64,000 bases of DNA from Desulfobacula sp. (GTDB lineage Bacteria; Desulfobacterota; Desulfobacteria; Desulfobacterales; Desulfobacteraceae): assembly GCF_021107415.1 (NCBI RefSeq), contig NZ_JAIOSW010000149.1, positions 1 through 64,000 on the forward strand, read 5' to 3'. Positions 9,352-19,916 of the stretch are shown one piece after another. Below the pieces are notes generated by a model, which saw only the letters and a program-made list of their open reading frames with translations, did not search any database and was not told the DNA's origin. Within the stretch, counting starts at the first letter, position 1; every line of letters starts with the position of its first letter. A program made the translations under genes and the position numbers.

Positions 9352-10425
9352 TTACCCACCATTAATGAACATTCTTACAATATCATTATAAAAAACAAAG
9401 ACCATTAATGCTACAAGCACTGCTGCACCGAATTGAATCAATTTTTCACGTAATTTGTCACTGACTGCTTTGCCTGTAACTGCTTCTATGCCAAAGAATA
9501 ACAGATGACCGCCATCTAACACCGGAATTGGAAAAAGGTTGATGATACCAAGATTTACAGAAAGCAATGCAATAAACCAGGCAAAACTCATAACGCCTGC
9601 TTTTGCCTGTTCTCCCGCCATTTGGGCAATCATCAAAGGGCCACCCAGATTGTTTGCCGAGATACTTCCGTTGATCATTTTTCCAACAGAAAGTATGGTT
9701 AACTTTACAAGCCCGTAAGTATCCTTGACTGCATGCCACAGGGCAGCAACGGGGTTAAGACTTTTATGAAAAGACTCACCGGTACCAACGATACCAATGA
9801 CATATTTTTCAATTTCCTCACCAAACAGATTTTTGGAAGGTCTCAGGACAGGGGAAAGAACAATTCCTTTAAATCCTGTGCCACGCTCCACAATGATATC
9901 CAATTGTTCACCCTTGCCTGCACTAACAATCCTGGCAATATCTTCAAATGATTCAATTTTGTTTTGGTTGATTTCTTTAATCACATCCCCCGGCTTTATT
10001 CCGGCTGCTAAGGCAGGCGTATCTTCCATGACTTTACCCACAACCGGTTTAGCCTGGTAAATTCCTGAAAACTGATAAAGGACATAAAAAATAAAGATGG
10101 CCAGTAAAAAATTAAAGACAGGACCTGCTGCAACGACAATACTTTTTTGCAACAATGATTTGTGGGTAAAAGAAGCCTGAATATCTTCAGGGTCAATGGT
10201 GGTTCCCGGTTCTTCTCCCACCATTTTTACATACCCGCCAAGGGGTATGGCAGACAGACAATACTGGGTGCGACCCACTCTTTTTTTTAAAATTTTCGGT
10301 CCAAACCCCAGGGAGAATACTTTAACTCCCACTCCACATAATCTTGCCGCAATAAAATGTCCAAATTCATGGATGAAAACAAGAATACCAATAACAATTA
10401 TGAATGCAACAGCAGAATGCCCCAT
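9352..10425 (-). CDS. rseP: RIP-type site-2 zinc metalloprotease
   Basis: 357 aa intramembrane protease that cleaves anti-sigma factors or signal peptides within the inner membrane. The zinc motif HEFGH is at residues 19-23 in the first helix, a PDZ domain lies at about 110-200 (AAGIKPGDVIKEIN), and the second active-site motif NLFPIPVLDGGH is near residue 300. Only one PDZ domain is clear, as in many non-enteric RseP proteins. It follows dxr closely, the common order in proteobacteria. No rseA or rpoE is in the window. Confidence 0.95.
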   Translation of the reverse strand: MGHSAVAFIIVIGILVFIHEFGHFIAARLCGVGVKVFSLGFGPKILKKRVGRTQYCLSAIPLGGYVKMVGEEPGTTIDPEDIQASFTHKSLLQKSIVVAAGPVFNFLLAIFIFYVLYQFSGIYQAKPVVGKVMEDTPALAAGIKPGDVIKEINQNKIESFEDIARIVSAGKGEQLDIIVERGTGFKGIVLSPVLRPSKNLFGEEIEKYVIGIVGTGESFHKSLNPVAALWHAVKDTYGLVKLTILSVGKMINGSISANNLGGPLMIAQMAGEQAKAGVMSFAWFIALLSVNLGIINLFPIPVLDGGHLLFFGIEAVTGKAVSDKLREKLIQFGAAVLVALMVFVFYNDIVRMFINGG

Positions 10426-10448
10426 AAGACCTCACTTTTATGTCACTT

Positions 10449-11609
10449 CTATATTTCGGATTGCACTTTATCACGTGCCCAATCATCCGCTTCAATAATA
10501 CCTGAAAGATCGGGATTGTCAATCCGTGTATGAAGTTCCATTGTTTTGGAAATTAATTTAAAAATATCTAAAAAACCGATGCGTTTTTCAAGGAATGCCT
10601 CAACTGCAACCTCATTGGCGGCATTCATGACAGCTGGAAGTGTCCCTTTTTGCTTACAGGCCTCAAATGCAAATAAAAGGGAAGGAAACTTTTGAGTATC
10701 CGGTTTTTCAAATGTCAATGAACCAAGGCTTGCAAAATCGGGAAAATCTATTTGCACATCAAGTCTTTCAGGTTCTGACATGGCGTATGAGATAGCCCCT
10801 TTCATATCAGGTTGTCCCATTTGTGCCATAATACTGCCGTCTTTATACCCTACCATGGAATGTACAATACTCTGGGGATGAATAAGCACCTCAATTTCTT
10901 TATAGGTGACATCAAACAAATGGATAGCTTCAATGATCTCAAGGCCTTTATTCATCAAAGTGGCTGAATCTATCGTGATTTTATGTCCCATATTCCAGGT
11001 GGGATGATTAAGGGCATCTTCCAGGGTAATATTTTTGAATTCATCAAATGGTTTTTCTCTAAAAGGCCCGCCTGAAGCAGTCAAAAATATTGTTTTCAAA
11101 TCTTTTTTTTGGTTTCCCTTAAGACATTGAAAGATTGCACTGTGCTCGCTGTCAACCGGCAGGATTGAAACACCATTTTCCACTGCTTTGGCCATGATTA
11201 TTTCGCCGGCCATGACCAGGGTCTCTTTATTGGCAAGGGCAATCTGTTTTTTTGCTTCAATGGCGCAAAGGGCAGGTTTTAGTCCGGCCGCACCCACCAT
11301 GGCCAGAAGAACGAAGTCGCAATTTTCATAAGAAGCGGCTTGGCAAAAGCCTTCCTCACCAAACAAAATTTCAGGCCGGCTGCTTCCTTTTAAAGCCCCC
11401 TTTAAAACTCGGGAGAGTTCCAGGGCTTTTTCTTCATTAATAACCGCAACCAGCTCCGGTTTAAATTCATCAATCTGTTTAGAAAGACATTCTATATTAT
11501 TTGCGGCTGTCAATGCTTTTACCTGGAAGAGATCAGGATGCATCCGGACAATATCCAAAGCACTGGTACCGATGGAGCCGGTTGAACCTAAGATTGACAA
11601 GCGTTTCAT
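10449..11609 (-). CDS. dxr: 1-deoxy-D-xylulose-5-phosphate reductoisomerase
   Basis: 386 aa, the normal length. Second enzyme of the MEP isoprenoid pathway, NADPH-dependent. The NADPH-binding GSTGSIGTSALDI is at residues 7-19, the metal/substrate motif PVDSEHSAIFQ near 150, and GHKITIDSATLMNKGLE near 210. The start overlaps the cdsA stop by 4 bases. It works with uppS upstream in the same operon, feeding undecaprenyl carrier synthesis. Confidence 0.96.
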   Translation of the reverse strand: MKRLSILGSTGSIGTSALDIVRMHPDLFQVKALTAANNIECLSKQIDEFKPELVAVINEEKALELSRVLKGALKGSSRPEILFGEEGFCQAASYENCDFVLLAMVGAAGLKPALCAIEAKKQIALANKETLVMAGEIIMAKAVENGVSILPVDSEHSAIFQCLKGNQKKDLKTIFLTASGGPFREKPFDEFKNITLEDALNHPTWNMGHKITIDSATLMNKGLEIIEAIHLFDVTYKEIEVLIHPQSIVHSMVGYKDGSIMAQMGQPDMKGAISYAMSEPERLDVQIDFPDFASLGSLTFEKPDTQKFPSLLFAFEACKQKGTLPAVMNAANEVAVEAFLEKRIGFLDIFKLISKTMELHTRIDNPDLSGIIEADDWARDKVQSEI

Positions 11610-12421
11610 AAAATAAATACCCGGTACACATATAAAACCGGAATAGCTAAAAGCAAGCCGTCTATTCGATCGAGCATCCCGCCGTGCCCCGGGAGAATCC
11701 GACCTGAATCTTTGATATTTGAGGATCGCTTCATGGCAGACTCAAACAGGTCTCCTATCTGCCCGGCACCGGCAAGCAGAAAAGACGCTGGTATGGTAAG
11801 AAAAGACAATGACAGATCATTAAAAAAAATCTGACAAAAAATGAACCCGACTATCATGGAGGTTGTTACGCCACCCAATGATCCTTCTATGGTTTTATTA
11901 GGACTTATGTTAGGAGAAAACGCCCTTTTTCCAAAAAATGTCCCCGTATAAAATGCACCGGTATCATTTGCAAAAATAACAATCAACAGCCAGATAATCC
12001 AAAATGTTCCGCCATCAAGATCTTTAATAAAAACCAGAAGGGATAGGGAAACCGGGATATAAACAACGCCTAAAACCTGTTTTGCGATAATATCGAATAT
12101 GGCATGATTGCCGGCAAACCGGGACAGCACAAAAATGGATAAGGCCAAAAGATTCATGGCAATAATTAAAAACAAAATTTCCCATGATCCCAGGCAGGCA
12201 CTGATAACAAGTGTCATTGAAACTATATAGGAGATGATCTTGATGGTATTGGAAATGGATTCTTCATCATTTTTAAAAATAATTCTCAAGTATTCGCCCA
12301 TGGCAAATACGGCAACGACTGAAACCAGTACAGCAAACAATAATGTATTGCCCTTGATGACAATCCATAAAAGTATGGGGGCAAGTACGAGTGCGGTTAT
12401 CCATCGTTTGATGTGCTGCAT
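11606..12421 (-). CDS. cdsA: Phosphatidate cytidylyltransferase
   Basis: 271 aa integral membrane enzyme that makes CDP-diacylglycerol from phosphatidate and CTP. Several hydrophobic helices are followed by NDTGAFYTG and ISPNKTIEGSLGG, and the C-terminal family signature is RILPGHGGMLDRIDGLL. The start overlaps the uppS end by 25 bases. Position between uppS and dxr matches the canonical order. Confidence 0.95.
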   Translation of the reverse strand: MQHIKRWITALVLAPILLWIVIKGNTLLFAVLVSVVAVFAMGEYLRIIFKNDEESISNTIKIISYIVSMTLVISACLGSWEILFLIIAMNLLALSIFVLSRFAGNHAIFDIIAKQVLGVVYIPVSLSLLVFIKDLDGGTFWIIWLLIVIFANDTGAFYTGTFFGKRAFSPNISPNKTIEGSLGGVTTSMIVGFIFCQIFFNDLSLSFLTIPASFLLAGAGQIGDLFESAMKRSSNIKDSGRILPGHGGMLDRIDGLLLAIPVLYVYRVFIL

Positions 12422-13158
12422 GCCACCTTACCGAAGCGTCGGTCCCTTTTCTGAAAATTTTTTAAGATTTCAATAAATTCACTTTCTGTAAAATCCGGCC
12501 ACAAGGTATCACAAATATAAATTTCAGAATATGCCGCCTGCCATAACAGGAAATTACTCAATCTATACTCCCCGCTTGTGCGGATAATCAAGTCAGGATC
12601 AGGCATTGCTCTTGTGTAAAGATGATCACAAATAAGATCCTGGGTAATATCCCTGGAATCCAGGTCTTTTGATTCTATCTTTTCAGCAATTCGTTTGAAA
12701 GCCGTTGTGATCTCTTCTCTTGAACCATAACTTAAGGCCAGATTCAACAACATTTTGTTATTATTTTTTGTCAACTCCATTGTGACCTCAAGTTCTTTTT
12801 GAACATCCAGAGGGAGCTTATGCTTCTGACCGATGATATTGAGACGAATATTATTTTTTGAAAGCTCTTCTCTTTGGGAAACAATGGACTTTTTTAAAAG
12901 CATCATTAATGCTTTTACTTCGTGTTTCGGCCTTGCCCAGTTTTCCGTGGAAAATGCATATAAGGTAAGCGTCCCTATCTTAAGTTCTCTTGCGGCTGTC
13001 ACGATGGAGCGAACTATTTGTGAACCCTGTTCATGCCCTTTGATACGGTTCAACATTTTTTTTTTAGCCCATCGGCCATTGCCATCCATGATAATGGCCA
13101 CATGGGATGGAAGTGTTTCCGGATTCAGGATCACATCTTGTGTCGAGTTAGACTTCAA
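12397..13158 (-). CDS. uppS: Isoprenyl transferase (undecaprenyl diphosphate synthase)
   Basis: The chosen TTG start at 13158 gives 253 aa, the family norm; the longer open frame to 13254 would overlap frr by over 100 bases. AAGGA lies 5-6 bases before this TTG. The catalytic IIMDGNGRWAKK is at about residues 17-28, STENWARP follows, and RTSGEYRLSNFLLWQ and the EIYICDTLWPDF segment close the active site. It builds the C55 carrier lipid for cell-wall synthesis and lies between frr and cdsA. Confidence 0.94.
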   Translation of the reverse strand: MKSNSTQDVILNPETLPSHVAIIMDGNGRWAKKKMLNRIKGHEQGSQIVRSIVTAARELKIGTLTLYAFSTENWARPKHEVKALMMLLKKSIVSQREELSKNNIRLNIIGQKHKLPLDVQKELEVTMELTKNNNKMLLNLALSYGSREEITTAFKRIAEKIESKDLDSRDITQDLICDHLYTRAMPDPDLIIRTSGEYRLSNFLLWQAAYSEIYICDTLWPDFTESEFIEILKNFQKRDRRFGKVACSTSNDG

Positions 13159-13705
13159 GAATTTCCTTTTCTTTGTCTGCAAAAATTTCATATAACCGCT
13201 TAATATTTTCATCCGTGGCTTCCTGTACCTGTTTTTGAGCTTTAAAGCTGTCATCCTCTGAAATATCCCCTTCCTTTTGAAGCTCTTTTAACATTTCATT
13301 GGAATCTCTCCTGATATTTCGAATGGCAACTTTATAATCTTCACAGATCTTGGCCGCATTTTTTGCAATTTCTTTTCTTCTTTCTTCTGTCAAAGGTGGT
13401 ATGGATATTCTGATCAGCTTACCATCGTTAGAGGGTGTCAGGCCTATATTGGCTTTCAAAATCGCCTTTTCAACCTCGTTTATTACACTGACATCCCATG
13501 GTTTCACTGTAATCAGTCTGCTTTCCGGGATAGATACGGTTGCCATTTGTGGTAAAGGTGTCTGAGTACCGTAGTAATCGACTTTAACACCATCAAGTAT
13601 TGCCTGAGATGCCCTGCCGGTACGAACTTTTGATAATTCTTTTTCAAAAGCTTTTTCAGATTTACCCATTCTTTCTTTGGTTTCCTGGAGCACTTCATCT
13701 ATCAT
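13148..13705 (-). CDS. frr: Ribosome recycling factor
   Basis: 185 aa, the exact family length. It splits post-termination ribosomes together with EF-G. Typical segments are EKELSKVRTGRAS near residue 20-32, DVSVINEVEKAI, and PPLTEERRKE near 110. It overlaps the preferred uppS start by 11 bases and follows pyrH by 27 bases. Confidence 0.97.
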   Translation of the reverse strand: MIDEVLQETKERMGKSEKAFEKELSKVRTGRASQAILDGVKVDYYGTQTPLPQMATVSIPESRLITVKPWDVSVINEVEKAILKANIGLTPSNDGKLIRISIPPLTEERRKEIAKNAAKICEDYKVAIRNIRRDSNEMLKELQKEGDISEDDSFKAQKQVQEATDENIKRLYEIFADKEKEILEV

Positions 13706-13732
13706 AACAATCCATCCTCAATTAATGGTTAC

Positions 13733-14455
13733 CTATTTGTTATAAATCCGAGTACCAATAGCCTGGCCTAGTACAGCCTTTGAAATGTTATCTTCCTTAT
13801 GAAGATCAAACACCTGCACTGGCAAATCATGTTCCATTGCAAGGGAAATAGCTGTCATGTCCATTACATGAAGTTGTTTTTCAATAACCCTCATATAAGA
13901 CAATTCATCAAACATGACAGCATCATCGTGAACCACCGGGTCTTTATCATAGACCCCATCAACCTGGGTGGCTTTAAAAAGAATCTGGGCGCGGGTTTCA
14001 TGAGCCCGTAACACAGCCGCCGTATCCGTTGTAAAATAAGGATTCCCCGTACCTGCTGCAAAGATAACCACCCGGCCTTTTTCAAGATGTCGAATGGCCT
14101 TTCTGCGGATAAACGGTTCTGCAATCCTGTCCATGGGAATGGCAGACTGCACCCTTGTTGGAACATCACACTTTTCCAGGGAATCACAAAGAGCCAGACT
14201 GTTTATGACAGTGGCCAGCATTCCCATGTTATCGGCAGAGGTTCTGTCCATACCGGCAGAACTTCCTGCAACACCCCTGAATATATTTCCACCACCGACA
14301 ACAACACAAATCTGCACCTTAAGGCGGTAAACTTTTGCAATTTCCTCTGCAACATAATGAATCATTTCAGGCGTAATACCAAAGCCCTGATTTCCCATCA
14401 GGGCTTCTCCGCTCAGCTTGATTAAAACCCGTTCAAACTCCGACTCTTTGTTCAA
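13733..14455 (-). CDS. pyrH: UMP kinase
   Basis: 240 aa amino-acid-kinase-fold enzyme that phosphorylates UMP to UDP. N-terminal KLSGEAL (residues 13-19), [10 protein letters not shown] near 55-64, and [16 protein letters not shown] near 137-152 are all present. It sits between tsf and frr as in most proteobacteria, with a 4-base gap to tsf. Confidence 0.97.
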   Translation of the reverse strand: MNKESEFERVLIKLSGEALMGNQGFGITPEMIHYVAEEIAKVYRLKVQICVVVGGGNIFRGVAGSSAGMDRTSADNMGMLATVINSLALCDSLEKCDVPTRVQSAIPMDRIAEPFIRRKAIRHLEKGRVVIFAAGTGNPYFTTDTAAVLRAHETRAQILFKATQVDGVYDKDPVVHDDAVMFDELSYMRVIEKQLHVMDMTAISLAMEHDLPVQVFDLHKEDNISKAVLGQAIGTRIYNK

Positions 14456-14459
14456 GATT

Positions 14460-15056
14460 CTATTCTCCTATCTGGAAACGTATAAATCTTTTTATCTGAA
14501 TATTTTCACCAATTTTACCTATGGTCTCTTTTAATAAATCCGTGATGGTCTTCTGGGGATCTTTTACATACTGCTGACTCATCAGGCAGATATCTTTGTA
14601 AAATTTTTCCACTTTACCCTCAACAATTTTATCAATAATATTCTCGGGTTTGCCTTGGTCAAGCATTTGTGCTCGAAAAATCTCTTTTTCCTTCTCAACT
14701 ACTGCCTGATCGACATCTTCAGGATTCATACCAGCAGGATTTGTTGCTGCAATATGCATAGCAATATTTTTTACAAAAGCTTTGAAATCTTCTGTCTTGG
14801 CAACGAAATCAGACTCACAATTCACTTCAAGAAGAACACCCAGTTTGGCACCGGTATGAATATAAGAATAAATAATACCCTCACTGGTTGAACGTCCAGC
14901 TCTTTTAGCAGCTTTTGCAAGCCCTTTTTTTCTCAAAAGCACTATTGCTTTTTCCATATCACCTTCTGCTTCGCCAAGGACCCTTTTACAATCCATTATA
15001 CCTGAACCTGTTGCCTCACGAAGTTCTTTTACCATTGCTGCGGAAATTTGCGCCAT
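14460..15056 (-). CDS. tsf: Elongation factor Ts (short form)
   Basis: 198 aa nucleotide-exchange factor for EF-Tu. N-terminal [17 protein letters not shown] and the core [13 protein letters not shown] are intact. E. coli Ts is about 283 aa; this short form lacks one of the two core repeats, as in cyanobacteria, Thermus and many deltaproteobacteria, so it is not a truncation. It is separated from rpsB by 6 bases. Confidence 0.96.
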   Translation of the reverse strand: MAQISAAMVKELREATGSGIMDCKRVLGEAEGDMEKAIVLLRKKGLAKAAKRAGRSTSEGIIYSYIHTGAKLGVLLEVNCESDFVAKTEDFKAFVKNIAMHIAATNPAGMNPEDVDQAVVEKEKEIFRAQMLDQGKPENIIDKIVEGKVEKFYKDICLMSQQYVKDPQKTITDLLKETIGKIGENIQIKRFIRFQIGE

Positions 15057-15062
15057 TTTTAC

Positions 15063-15932
15063 TTACTCCTTATCTTTACCTAAGTCAGCTTCTTTTGTCT
15101 CTTCAACTGGCGTTATTCTTCTTTTTATCTTTTCAACGACAGGGCCGTCCGTACCATCGGAAACAACCTCAATCGACATTTTTTCATCGGAAAATTCTTT
15201 GCTCTCTTCTGCACCGCTTTTATCGGATTCTGCCTTTTGTCTTTCATCATAAAGTGCTTTTCCCTCAATGCAGGCATCTGCAATACGGGAAGTAAAAAGA
15301 CGGATAGCTCTGATGGCATCATCATTTCCGGGAATCACGTAATCGATATCATCAGGATCACAGTTTGTATCAACAACGGCAATAATTGGAATCCCAAGTC
15401 TTTTACCCTCTTTTACGGCAATGGCTTCATTTTTGGGATCAATAATAAAAATTGCCCCGGGCAATCTTTTCATATTACTGATACCGCCAATGGCAAACTC
15501 CAGCTTGACTTTTTCTTTGAGCATTTTTACCTGCTCTTTTTTCGGATAATTTTCAATGGTTCCGTCATTTTCAATTGAATTTAGAAAATGAAACCGGGTG
15601 ATATTATTCTTAATGGTCTGAAAGTTGGTCAGCATACCACCGAGCCATCGGTTTTGAACATAGAACTGTTCAGCACGGTTTGCTTCTTCATAGATCGCCT
15701 CGGATGCCTGTTTTTTTGTACCGACAAAAAGGACATCCTGACCATTGGCAGCCACACCTTTGATAAAATCATGGGCCTCTTTGAATAATTTTACAGTCTG
15801 TTGCAGATCAATGATGTAAATTCCGTTTCTTGCTCCAAAGATATACTTTTTCATCTTTGGGTTCCAACGCTTGGTCTGATGCCCGAAATGCACACCAGCT
15901 TCCAGAAGTTCTCTAATTGTAATGTGAGCCAT
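15063..15932 (-). CDS. rpsB: 30S ribosomal protein S2
   Basis: 289 aa. The N-terminus [24 protein letters not shown] and the FVGTKKQA segment are standard S2. The body ends near residue 228; the last ~60 residues are a charged, low-complexity tail rich in E, K, D and S, an extension not found in the 241-aa E. coli protein but common in this lineage. First gene of the classical rpsB-tsf unit, with a 148-base gap upstream to prmC where a promoter or S2 autoregulatory leader may lie. Confidence 0.96.
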   Translation of the reverse strand: MAHITIRELLEAGVHFGHQTKRWNPKMKKYIFGARNGIYIIDLQQTVKLFKEAHDFIKGVAANGQDVLFVGTKKQASEAIYEEANRAEQFYVQNRWLGGMLTNFQTIKNNITRFHFLNSIENDGTIENYPKKEQVKMLKEKVKLEFAIGGISNMKRLPGAIFIIDPKNEAIAVKEGKRLGIPIIAVVDTNCDPDDIDYVIPGNDDAIRAIRLFTSRIADACIEGKALYDERQKAESDKSGAEESKEFSDEKMSIEVVSDGTDGPVVEKIKRRITPVEETKEADLGKDKE

Positions 15933-16080
15933 TTGTTCTCCAAATTAATTAATGGTTTTATCCACCATTCAGATCATCCCTAAAATTCGACTTTTCTCAA
16001 AGCACCTGATTTTCAAGTCCCTGAATGTGAGTTTTTACTATCCTACAAAAATCCTAATTTATATATCAAAAAACTATTTT

Positions 16081-17002
16081 TTAATCAATCGATTTTTTAA
16101 TTAAAACCACACGGTTATGTCCTGCCAAATCCTTAATGAATTCAATGGATTGATATTCAGGATATCGTTTTGAAATATTTTGAACACCTTCTTTTTGATT
16201 AAAGCCCATTTCAAGAAGAATTGTTCCGCCCGGGACAAGATAGTGATGAGCCTCATCTAAGATAAATTTAAAACTATCAAGCCCGTCCCTGCCGCCATCA
16301 AGGGCAAGCATAGGTTCAAATCGTCTTATTTCAGGCTGAAGATTTTGAATCTCTCTGGAAGGAATATAGGGTGGGTTTGAAATGACCAGATCAAATATTG
16401 GGTTAAATCCTGGATCAAATCGCGTTTTTTTTTTTAAATGATGAAAACCAGTCGCCCACAAAAAAAATGATTTTGTCTTTAATTGTTTTTGAGAGTATTA
16501 TTTCAGCATTTTTTTTTGCAGTCGCAAGTGCCGTTACAGAGATATCGCTTGCAAAATACAGATGATCCGGAGCCGCTTTTGCCAAAGAAATAATGATCGC
16601 GCCGGAACCTGTCCCCAGCTCAAGAACAGTCTTGGGTTTGAAATCTTTTTGCCGGGCATTTAATACTGTTAATGCTTGTTCAACAATGGTTTCCGTATCA
16701 GGCCGGGGAATCAAAACCCCGCTTGCCACCTTGAAATCAGAGTCAAAGAATCCTTTTTCCCCGATAATATATGCTGTGGGCTCGTTTTGAATTCTTCTTT
16801 TGATTAATGCTTTAAAATAGGATAACTCATTTTTTTGAAGGGGACGGTCATGCTGGAGATAAAGATCAAGCCGCTTTATGCCAAGACAATAAGCAAGCAG
16901 CATTTCAGCAGTCAACCTGGGACTGTCAATGGAATGGTCTTTAAAATAGGATTCTGTCCAGGCAAGAATCTTAATGATTGACCATTCATTTGCTTTAGGC
17001 AT
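16081..17002 (-). pseudogene. prmC: Protein-(glutamine-N5) methyltransferase of release factors, frameshifted in an A11 tract
   Basis: The two halves of one PrmC lie in different frames. The first (17002 down to 16415) carries the N-terminal helical domain, PRPDTETIVE and the SAM-binding LELGTGSGAIIISLA; the second (from 16461 to 16081) carries the catalytic ISNPPYIPSRE and the C-terminus. They join at a run of 11 A in the coding strand (16425-16435). Removing one A restores a 306-aa protein with nothing missing. PrmC methylates the GGQ glutamine of RF1, encoded just upstream as prfA. Because the gene is nearly essential, a sequencing indel or transcriptional slippage is likelier than real loss. 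Confidence 0.85.
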
Positions 17003-17023
17003 TTGCTTTAGGTATTCAATTTT

Positions 17024-18088
17024 TTAGGCAATTTCCTTTAATGCCTGTGCCTGGTTGTATATTTTAAGTTCATCAATGATTCCCTGAATATTACCTTCCA
17101 TAATACTGTCCAGTTTATAAAGCGTAAGACCGATTCGATGATCCGTCATCCGCCCTTGCGGAAAATTGTATGTCCTGATCCGGCCGCTTCGGTCACCTGT
17201 TCCCACCTGCCCTTTCCTCTCCGCCGCTCTTTTGCCTTCCTCTTCTCTCACCTTGGCGTCAAGGATACGGGATTTAAGAACACCCATGGCTTTGGCCTTA
17301 TTTTTGTGCTGGGATTTCTCATCCTGGCATGTGGCTGTAACGCCGGTTGGCACATGGGTAATCCTGACCGCAGAATCTGTTGTATTGACTGACTGACCAC
17401 CAGGCCCCGAAGACCTGAACACATCAATTTTAAGATCGGCAGGATTAATATCAATATCAATATCTTCGGCCTCGGGAAGAACAGCCACGGTAACAGCAGA
17501 GGTATGAATTCTTCCCTGGGCTTCTGTTTCAGGCACTCGCTGAACACGATGGGTACCACTTTCATATTTAAAACTGCTGAATGCGCCCTTACCTCGCACC
17601 AGGAACACAATTTCCTTAAACCCGCCCGAGCTGGAATTATTTGTCTCAACAATCTCCAAGGCCCAGTGTTTGGCTTCAACATACCTTGAGTACATTCTGA
17701 ACAAATCACCGGTAAAAATACCGGCCTCTTCTCCACCGGTACCGGCCCGGATCTCAAGGAGCACATTTTTATCATCCCGGGGATCTTTTGGCATCAAAAG
17801 GATATTGAGTTGCGACTTTATAGTTTCTATCTTTAAATCAAGACCCGAGATCTCTTCTTTGGCCATGGCCCGCATTTCAAGGTCATTATCCTTTAAAAGT
17901 TCTTTTGCCTCTTTGTGCTCCTCCAAAAGTCCTTCATAATCTCTGAACACTGGAACAATTTTATTGAGTTCTCCATGTTCTATAAGATATTCCTGGTACT
18001 TTTTCTGGTCACTAATGACCGCAGGATCACTCAATAGCTGCTCAAGCTTGATAAATCTTTCTTCAATGCCTTTTAATTTTTCTATCAT
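17024..18088 (-). CDS. prfA: Peptide chain release factor 1
   Basis: 354 aa class I release factor for UAA/UAG. The GGQ motif is in [17 protein letters not shown] near residue 230; the anticodon-like region with [20 protein letters not shown] lies at about 185-205, which fits RF1 rather than RF2. It is followed after 21 bases by prmC, its modifying enzyme, so the pair is likely cotranscribed. Confidence 0.96.
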   Translation of the reverse strand: MIEKLKGIEERFIKLEQLLSDPAVISDQKKYQEYLIEHGELNKIVPVFRDYEGLLEEHKEAKELLKDNDLEMRAMAKEEISGLDLKIETIKSQLNILLMPKDPRDDKNVLLEIRAGTGGEEAGIFTGDLFRMYSRYVEAKHWALEIVETNNSSSGGFKEIVFLVRGKGAFSSFKYESGTHRVQRVPETEAQGRIHTSAVTVAVLPEAEDIDIDINPADLKIDVFRSSGPGGQSVNTTDSAVRITHVPTGVTATCQDEKSQHKNKAKAMGVLKSRILDAKVREEEGKRAAERKGQVGTGDRSGRIRTYNFPQGRMTDHRIGLTLYKLDSIMEGNIQGIIDELKIYNQAQALKEIA

Positions 18089-18101
18089 AATTTAAAAACT
18101 C

Positions 18102-18131
18102 AAAAGGGGCTCTTTAGTTAAGACCCCTTTT
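18102..18131 (-). terminator. Terminator-like hairpin between rpmE and prfA
   Basis: AAAAGGGG and CCCCTTTT arms with further AAGA/TCTT pairing, one bulged base and a short loop. On the minus strand it falls about 100 bases after the rpmE stop and directly before prfA, followed by TTTTGAGTTTTT. It may stop or attenuate rpmE transcripts before prfA. Confidence 0.6.
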
Positions 18132-18229
18132 ATATTACAAATTATAGAAAGTGTTAAATACTGTCCGCCTTGTACCCGGCTCATAGAGGAGCGCATGCTC
18201 ACAAAATCTTTAAGCTTTTCGTTCAAACA

Positions 18230-18448
18230 CTAAACAAGTTTTGTTGCATCAAACCCTGCATATTTTCTTTTGAAACGATCAATTCTTCCAGCAGTATCAA
18301 CCAGCTTTTGTTTTCCGGTGAAAAAAGGATGACACTGGGAACAAATTTCCACTTTAATATTCTCTTTTGTTGACCCGACATCAAACGTTGCACCACAAGC
18401 ACAGGAAGCTGTAGATCTTGTGTATTTTGGATGTATCTTTTTTTTCAT
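18230..18448 (-). CDS. rpmE: 50S ribosomal protein L31, zinc-binding type
   Basis: 72 aa. N-terminal [17 protein letters not shown] and later [13 protein letters not shown] give a CxC...CxxC set of four cysteines, the zinc-binding C+ form. The [12 protein letters not shown] ending is typical. Upstream is rho (68 bases) and downstream prfA, a conserved order. Confidence 0.95.
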   Translation of the reverse strand: MKKKIHPKYTRSTASCACGATFDVGSTKENIKVEICSQCHPFFTGKQKLVDTAGRIDRFKRKYAGFDATKLV

Positions 18449-18516
18449 TTGTTTTAAAACTCCTTACCATGCCATATTTTTGGCAATCATTAAATTCTTA
18501 CCCGTTTAATTCTTCT

Positions 18517-19764
18517 TTATGAATTCATCAATTCAAAAAACTCTTTATTATCCTTTGTTCCTTGCATTTTTTCAAGTAAAAACTGCATACTGTCAACAGA
18601 ATTTAAACTTGACAACAATTTTCTTAAAATCCACACACGATTCAAAACCATTGGGTCAAGCAGCAATTCCTCTTTTCTTGTCCCTGATTTATTCATATCA
18701 ATGGCAGGAAAAACTCTTTTATCCGCAAGCTTTCTATCCAGGACAAGCTCCATATTACCAGTGCCTTTAAACTCTTCGAATATAACTTCATCCATGCGGC
18801 TTCCGGTATCAACCAATGCAGTTGCAATAATGGTCAGACTGCCGCCATCTTCGATATTTCTTGCAGCACCGAAAAATCTTTTGGGTCTGTCAAGGGCGTT
18901 TGAATCCACACCACCGGATAAAATCTTGCCGGATGGTGGCATGACTGAATTATATGCCCTTGCAAGCCTTGTAATACTATCAAGTAAAATCACAACATCA
19001 TGGCCCTGCTCAACAATTCTTTTGGCCTTTTCAATAACCATCTCGGCCACCTGAACATGGCGCTCCGACGGTTCATCAAAGGTAGAACTTACAACTTCAG
19101 CATCAACATTTCGTGCCATATCGGTCACTTCTTCGGGGCGCTCATCAATCAGAACAATCATCAAGATGACTTCCGGATGGGCTTTAACTATGCTATTGGC
19201 GATATTCTGAAGCAACATGGTTTTACCGGCTTTTGGCGGAGACACAATCAAGCCGCGCTGGCCAAAGCCTATGGGAGACATCAAATCTATCACACGCATG
19301 GAATAATTATCGAATTCAGCCTCAAGATTCATTTTTCGATCAGGATAGAGGGGCAATAAATTATCAAAAAGAATGGTTTCAGCAGCAAGCTCAGGATTTT
19401 GAAAATTGACGGCCTCAACCTTAAGCAATGCAAAATATCTTTCAGAATCTTTGGGTTGCCGAACCTGGCCGGAAATTGTATCACCGGTTCTCAAATTAAA
19501 CCGTCTGATCTGTGAAGGGGATACATAGATATCATCAGGGCCGGGAAGATAATTATATCCGGGAGCCCTTAAAAATCCAAAGCCGTCAGGGAGAATCTCA
19601 AGCGTACCTTCACCATAAATCTGACCGCTCTCTTCAATATTTGCCTGGAGCAAGGCAAAAATTAAATCCTGCTTTTTAAGGCCACTGATTCCTTTAATTT
19701 TGTATTCCTTAGCAAGCTTGGTCAACTCACTAATTTTCATCTTATTTAAATCAACAAGGTTCAT
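18517..19764 (-). CDS. rho: Transcription termination factor Rho
   Basis: 415 aa, near the standard 419. The N-terminal SAP-like helix bundle ([19 protein letters not shown]) is followed by the RNA-binding OB fold ([13 protein letters not shown]), Walker [11 protein letters not shown] near residue 175-184, Walker [17 protein letters not shown] near 260, and the R-finger region. No long insertion is seen. It heads the rpmE-prfA-prmC group. Confidence 0.97.
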   Translation of the reverse strand: MNLVDLNKMKISELTKLAKEYKIKGISGLKKQDLIFALLQANIEESGQIYGEGTLEILPDGFGFLRAPGYNYLPGPDDIYVSPSQIRRFNLRTGDTISGQVRQPKDSERYFALLKVEAVNFQNPELAAETILFDNLLPLYPDRKMNLEAEFDNYSMRVIDLMSPIGFGQRGLIVSPPKAGKTMLLQNIANSIVKAHPEVILMIVLIDERPEEVTDMARNVDAEVVSSTFDEPSERHVQVAEMVIEKAKRIVEQGHDVVILLDSITRLARAYNSVMPPSGKILSGGVDSNALDRPKRFFGAARNIEDGGSLTIIATALVDTGSRMDEVIFEEFKGTGNMELVLDRKLADKRVFPAIDMNKSGTRKEELLLDPMVLNRVWILRKLLSSLNSVDSMQFLLEKMQGTKDNKEFFELMNS

Positions 19765-19916
19765 TCATTCTCCCAAAATTTGTTTTATTATCTTTTACAG
19801 GCTAAAATTTGTTTTTGAAGTACACCTTTTTTAAATCTGAAAACCAAAATGGCATGAAAAAACAGACAGATCTTCTGAAATTCATTATTTAACGTTTGAT
19901 TAATAAGGCAAAAGCT

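Noticed and set aside
13148..13254. Extended N-terminus of UppS
   Set aside because: It would overlap frr by over 100 bases and exceed the family length; the TTG at 13158 has a ribosome site and gives 253 aa.
16081..17002. Two separate small methyltransferase genes
   Set aside because: Each half lacks what the other has and they join exactly at an A11 tract, so one frameshifted prmC explains both.
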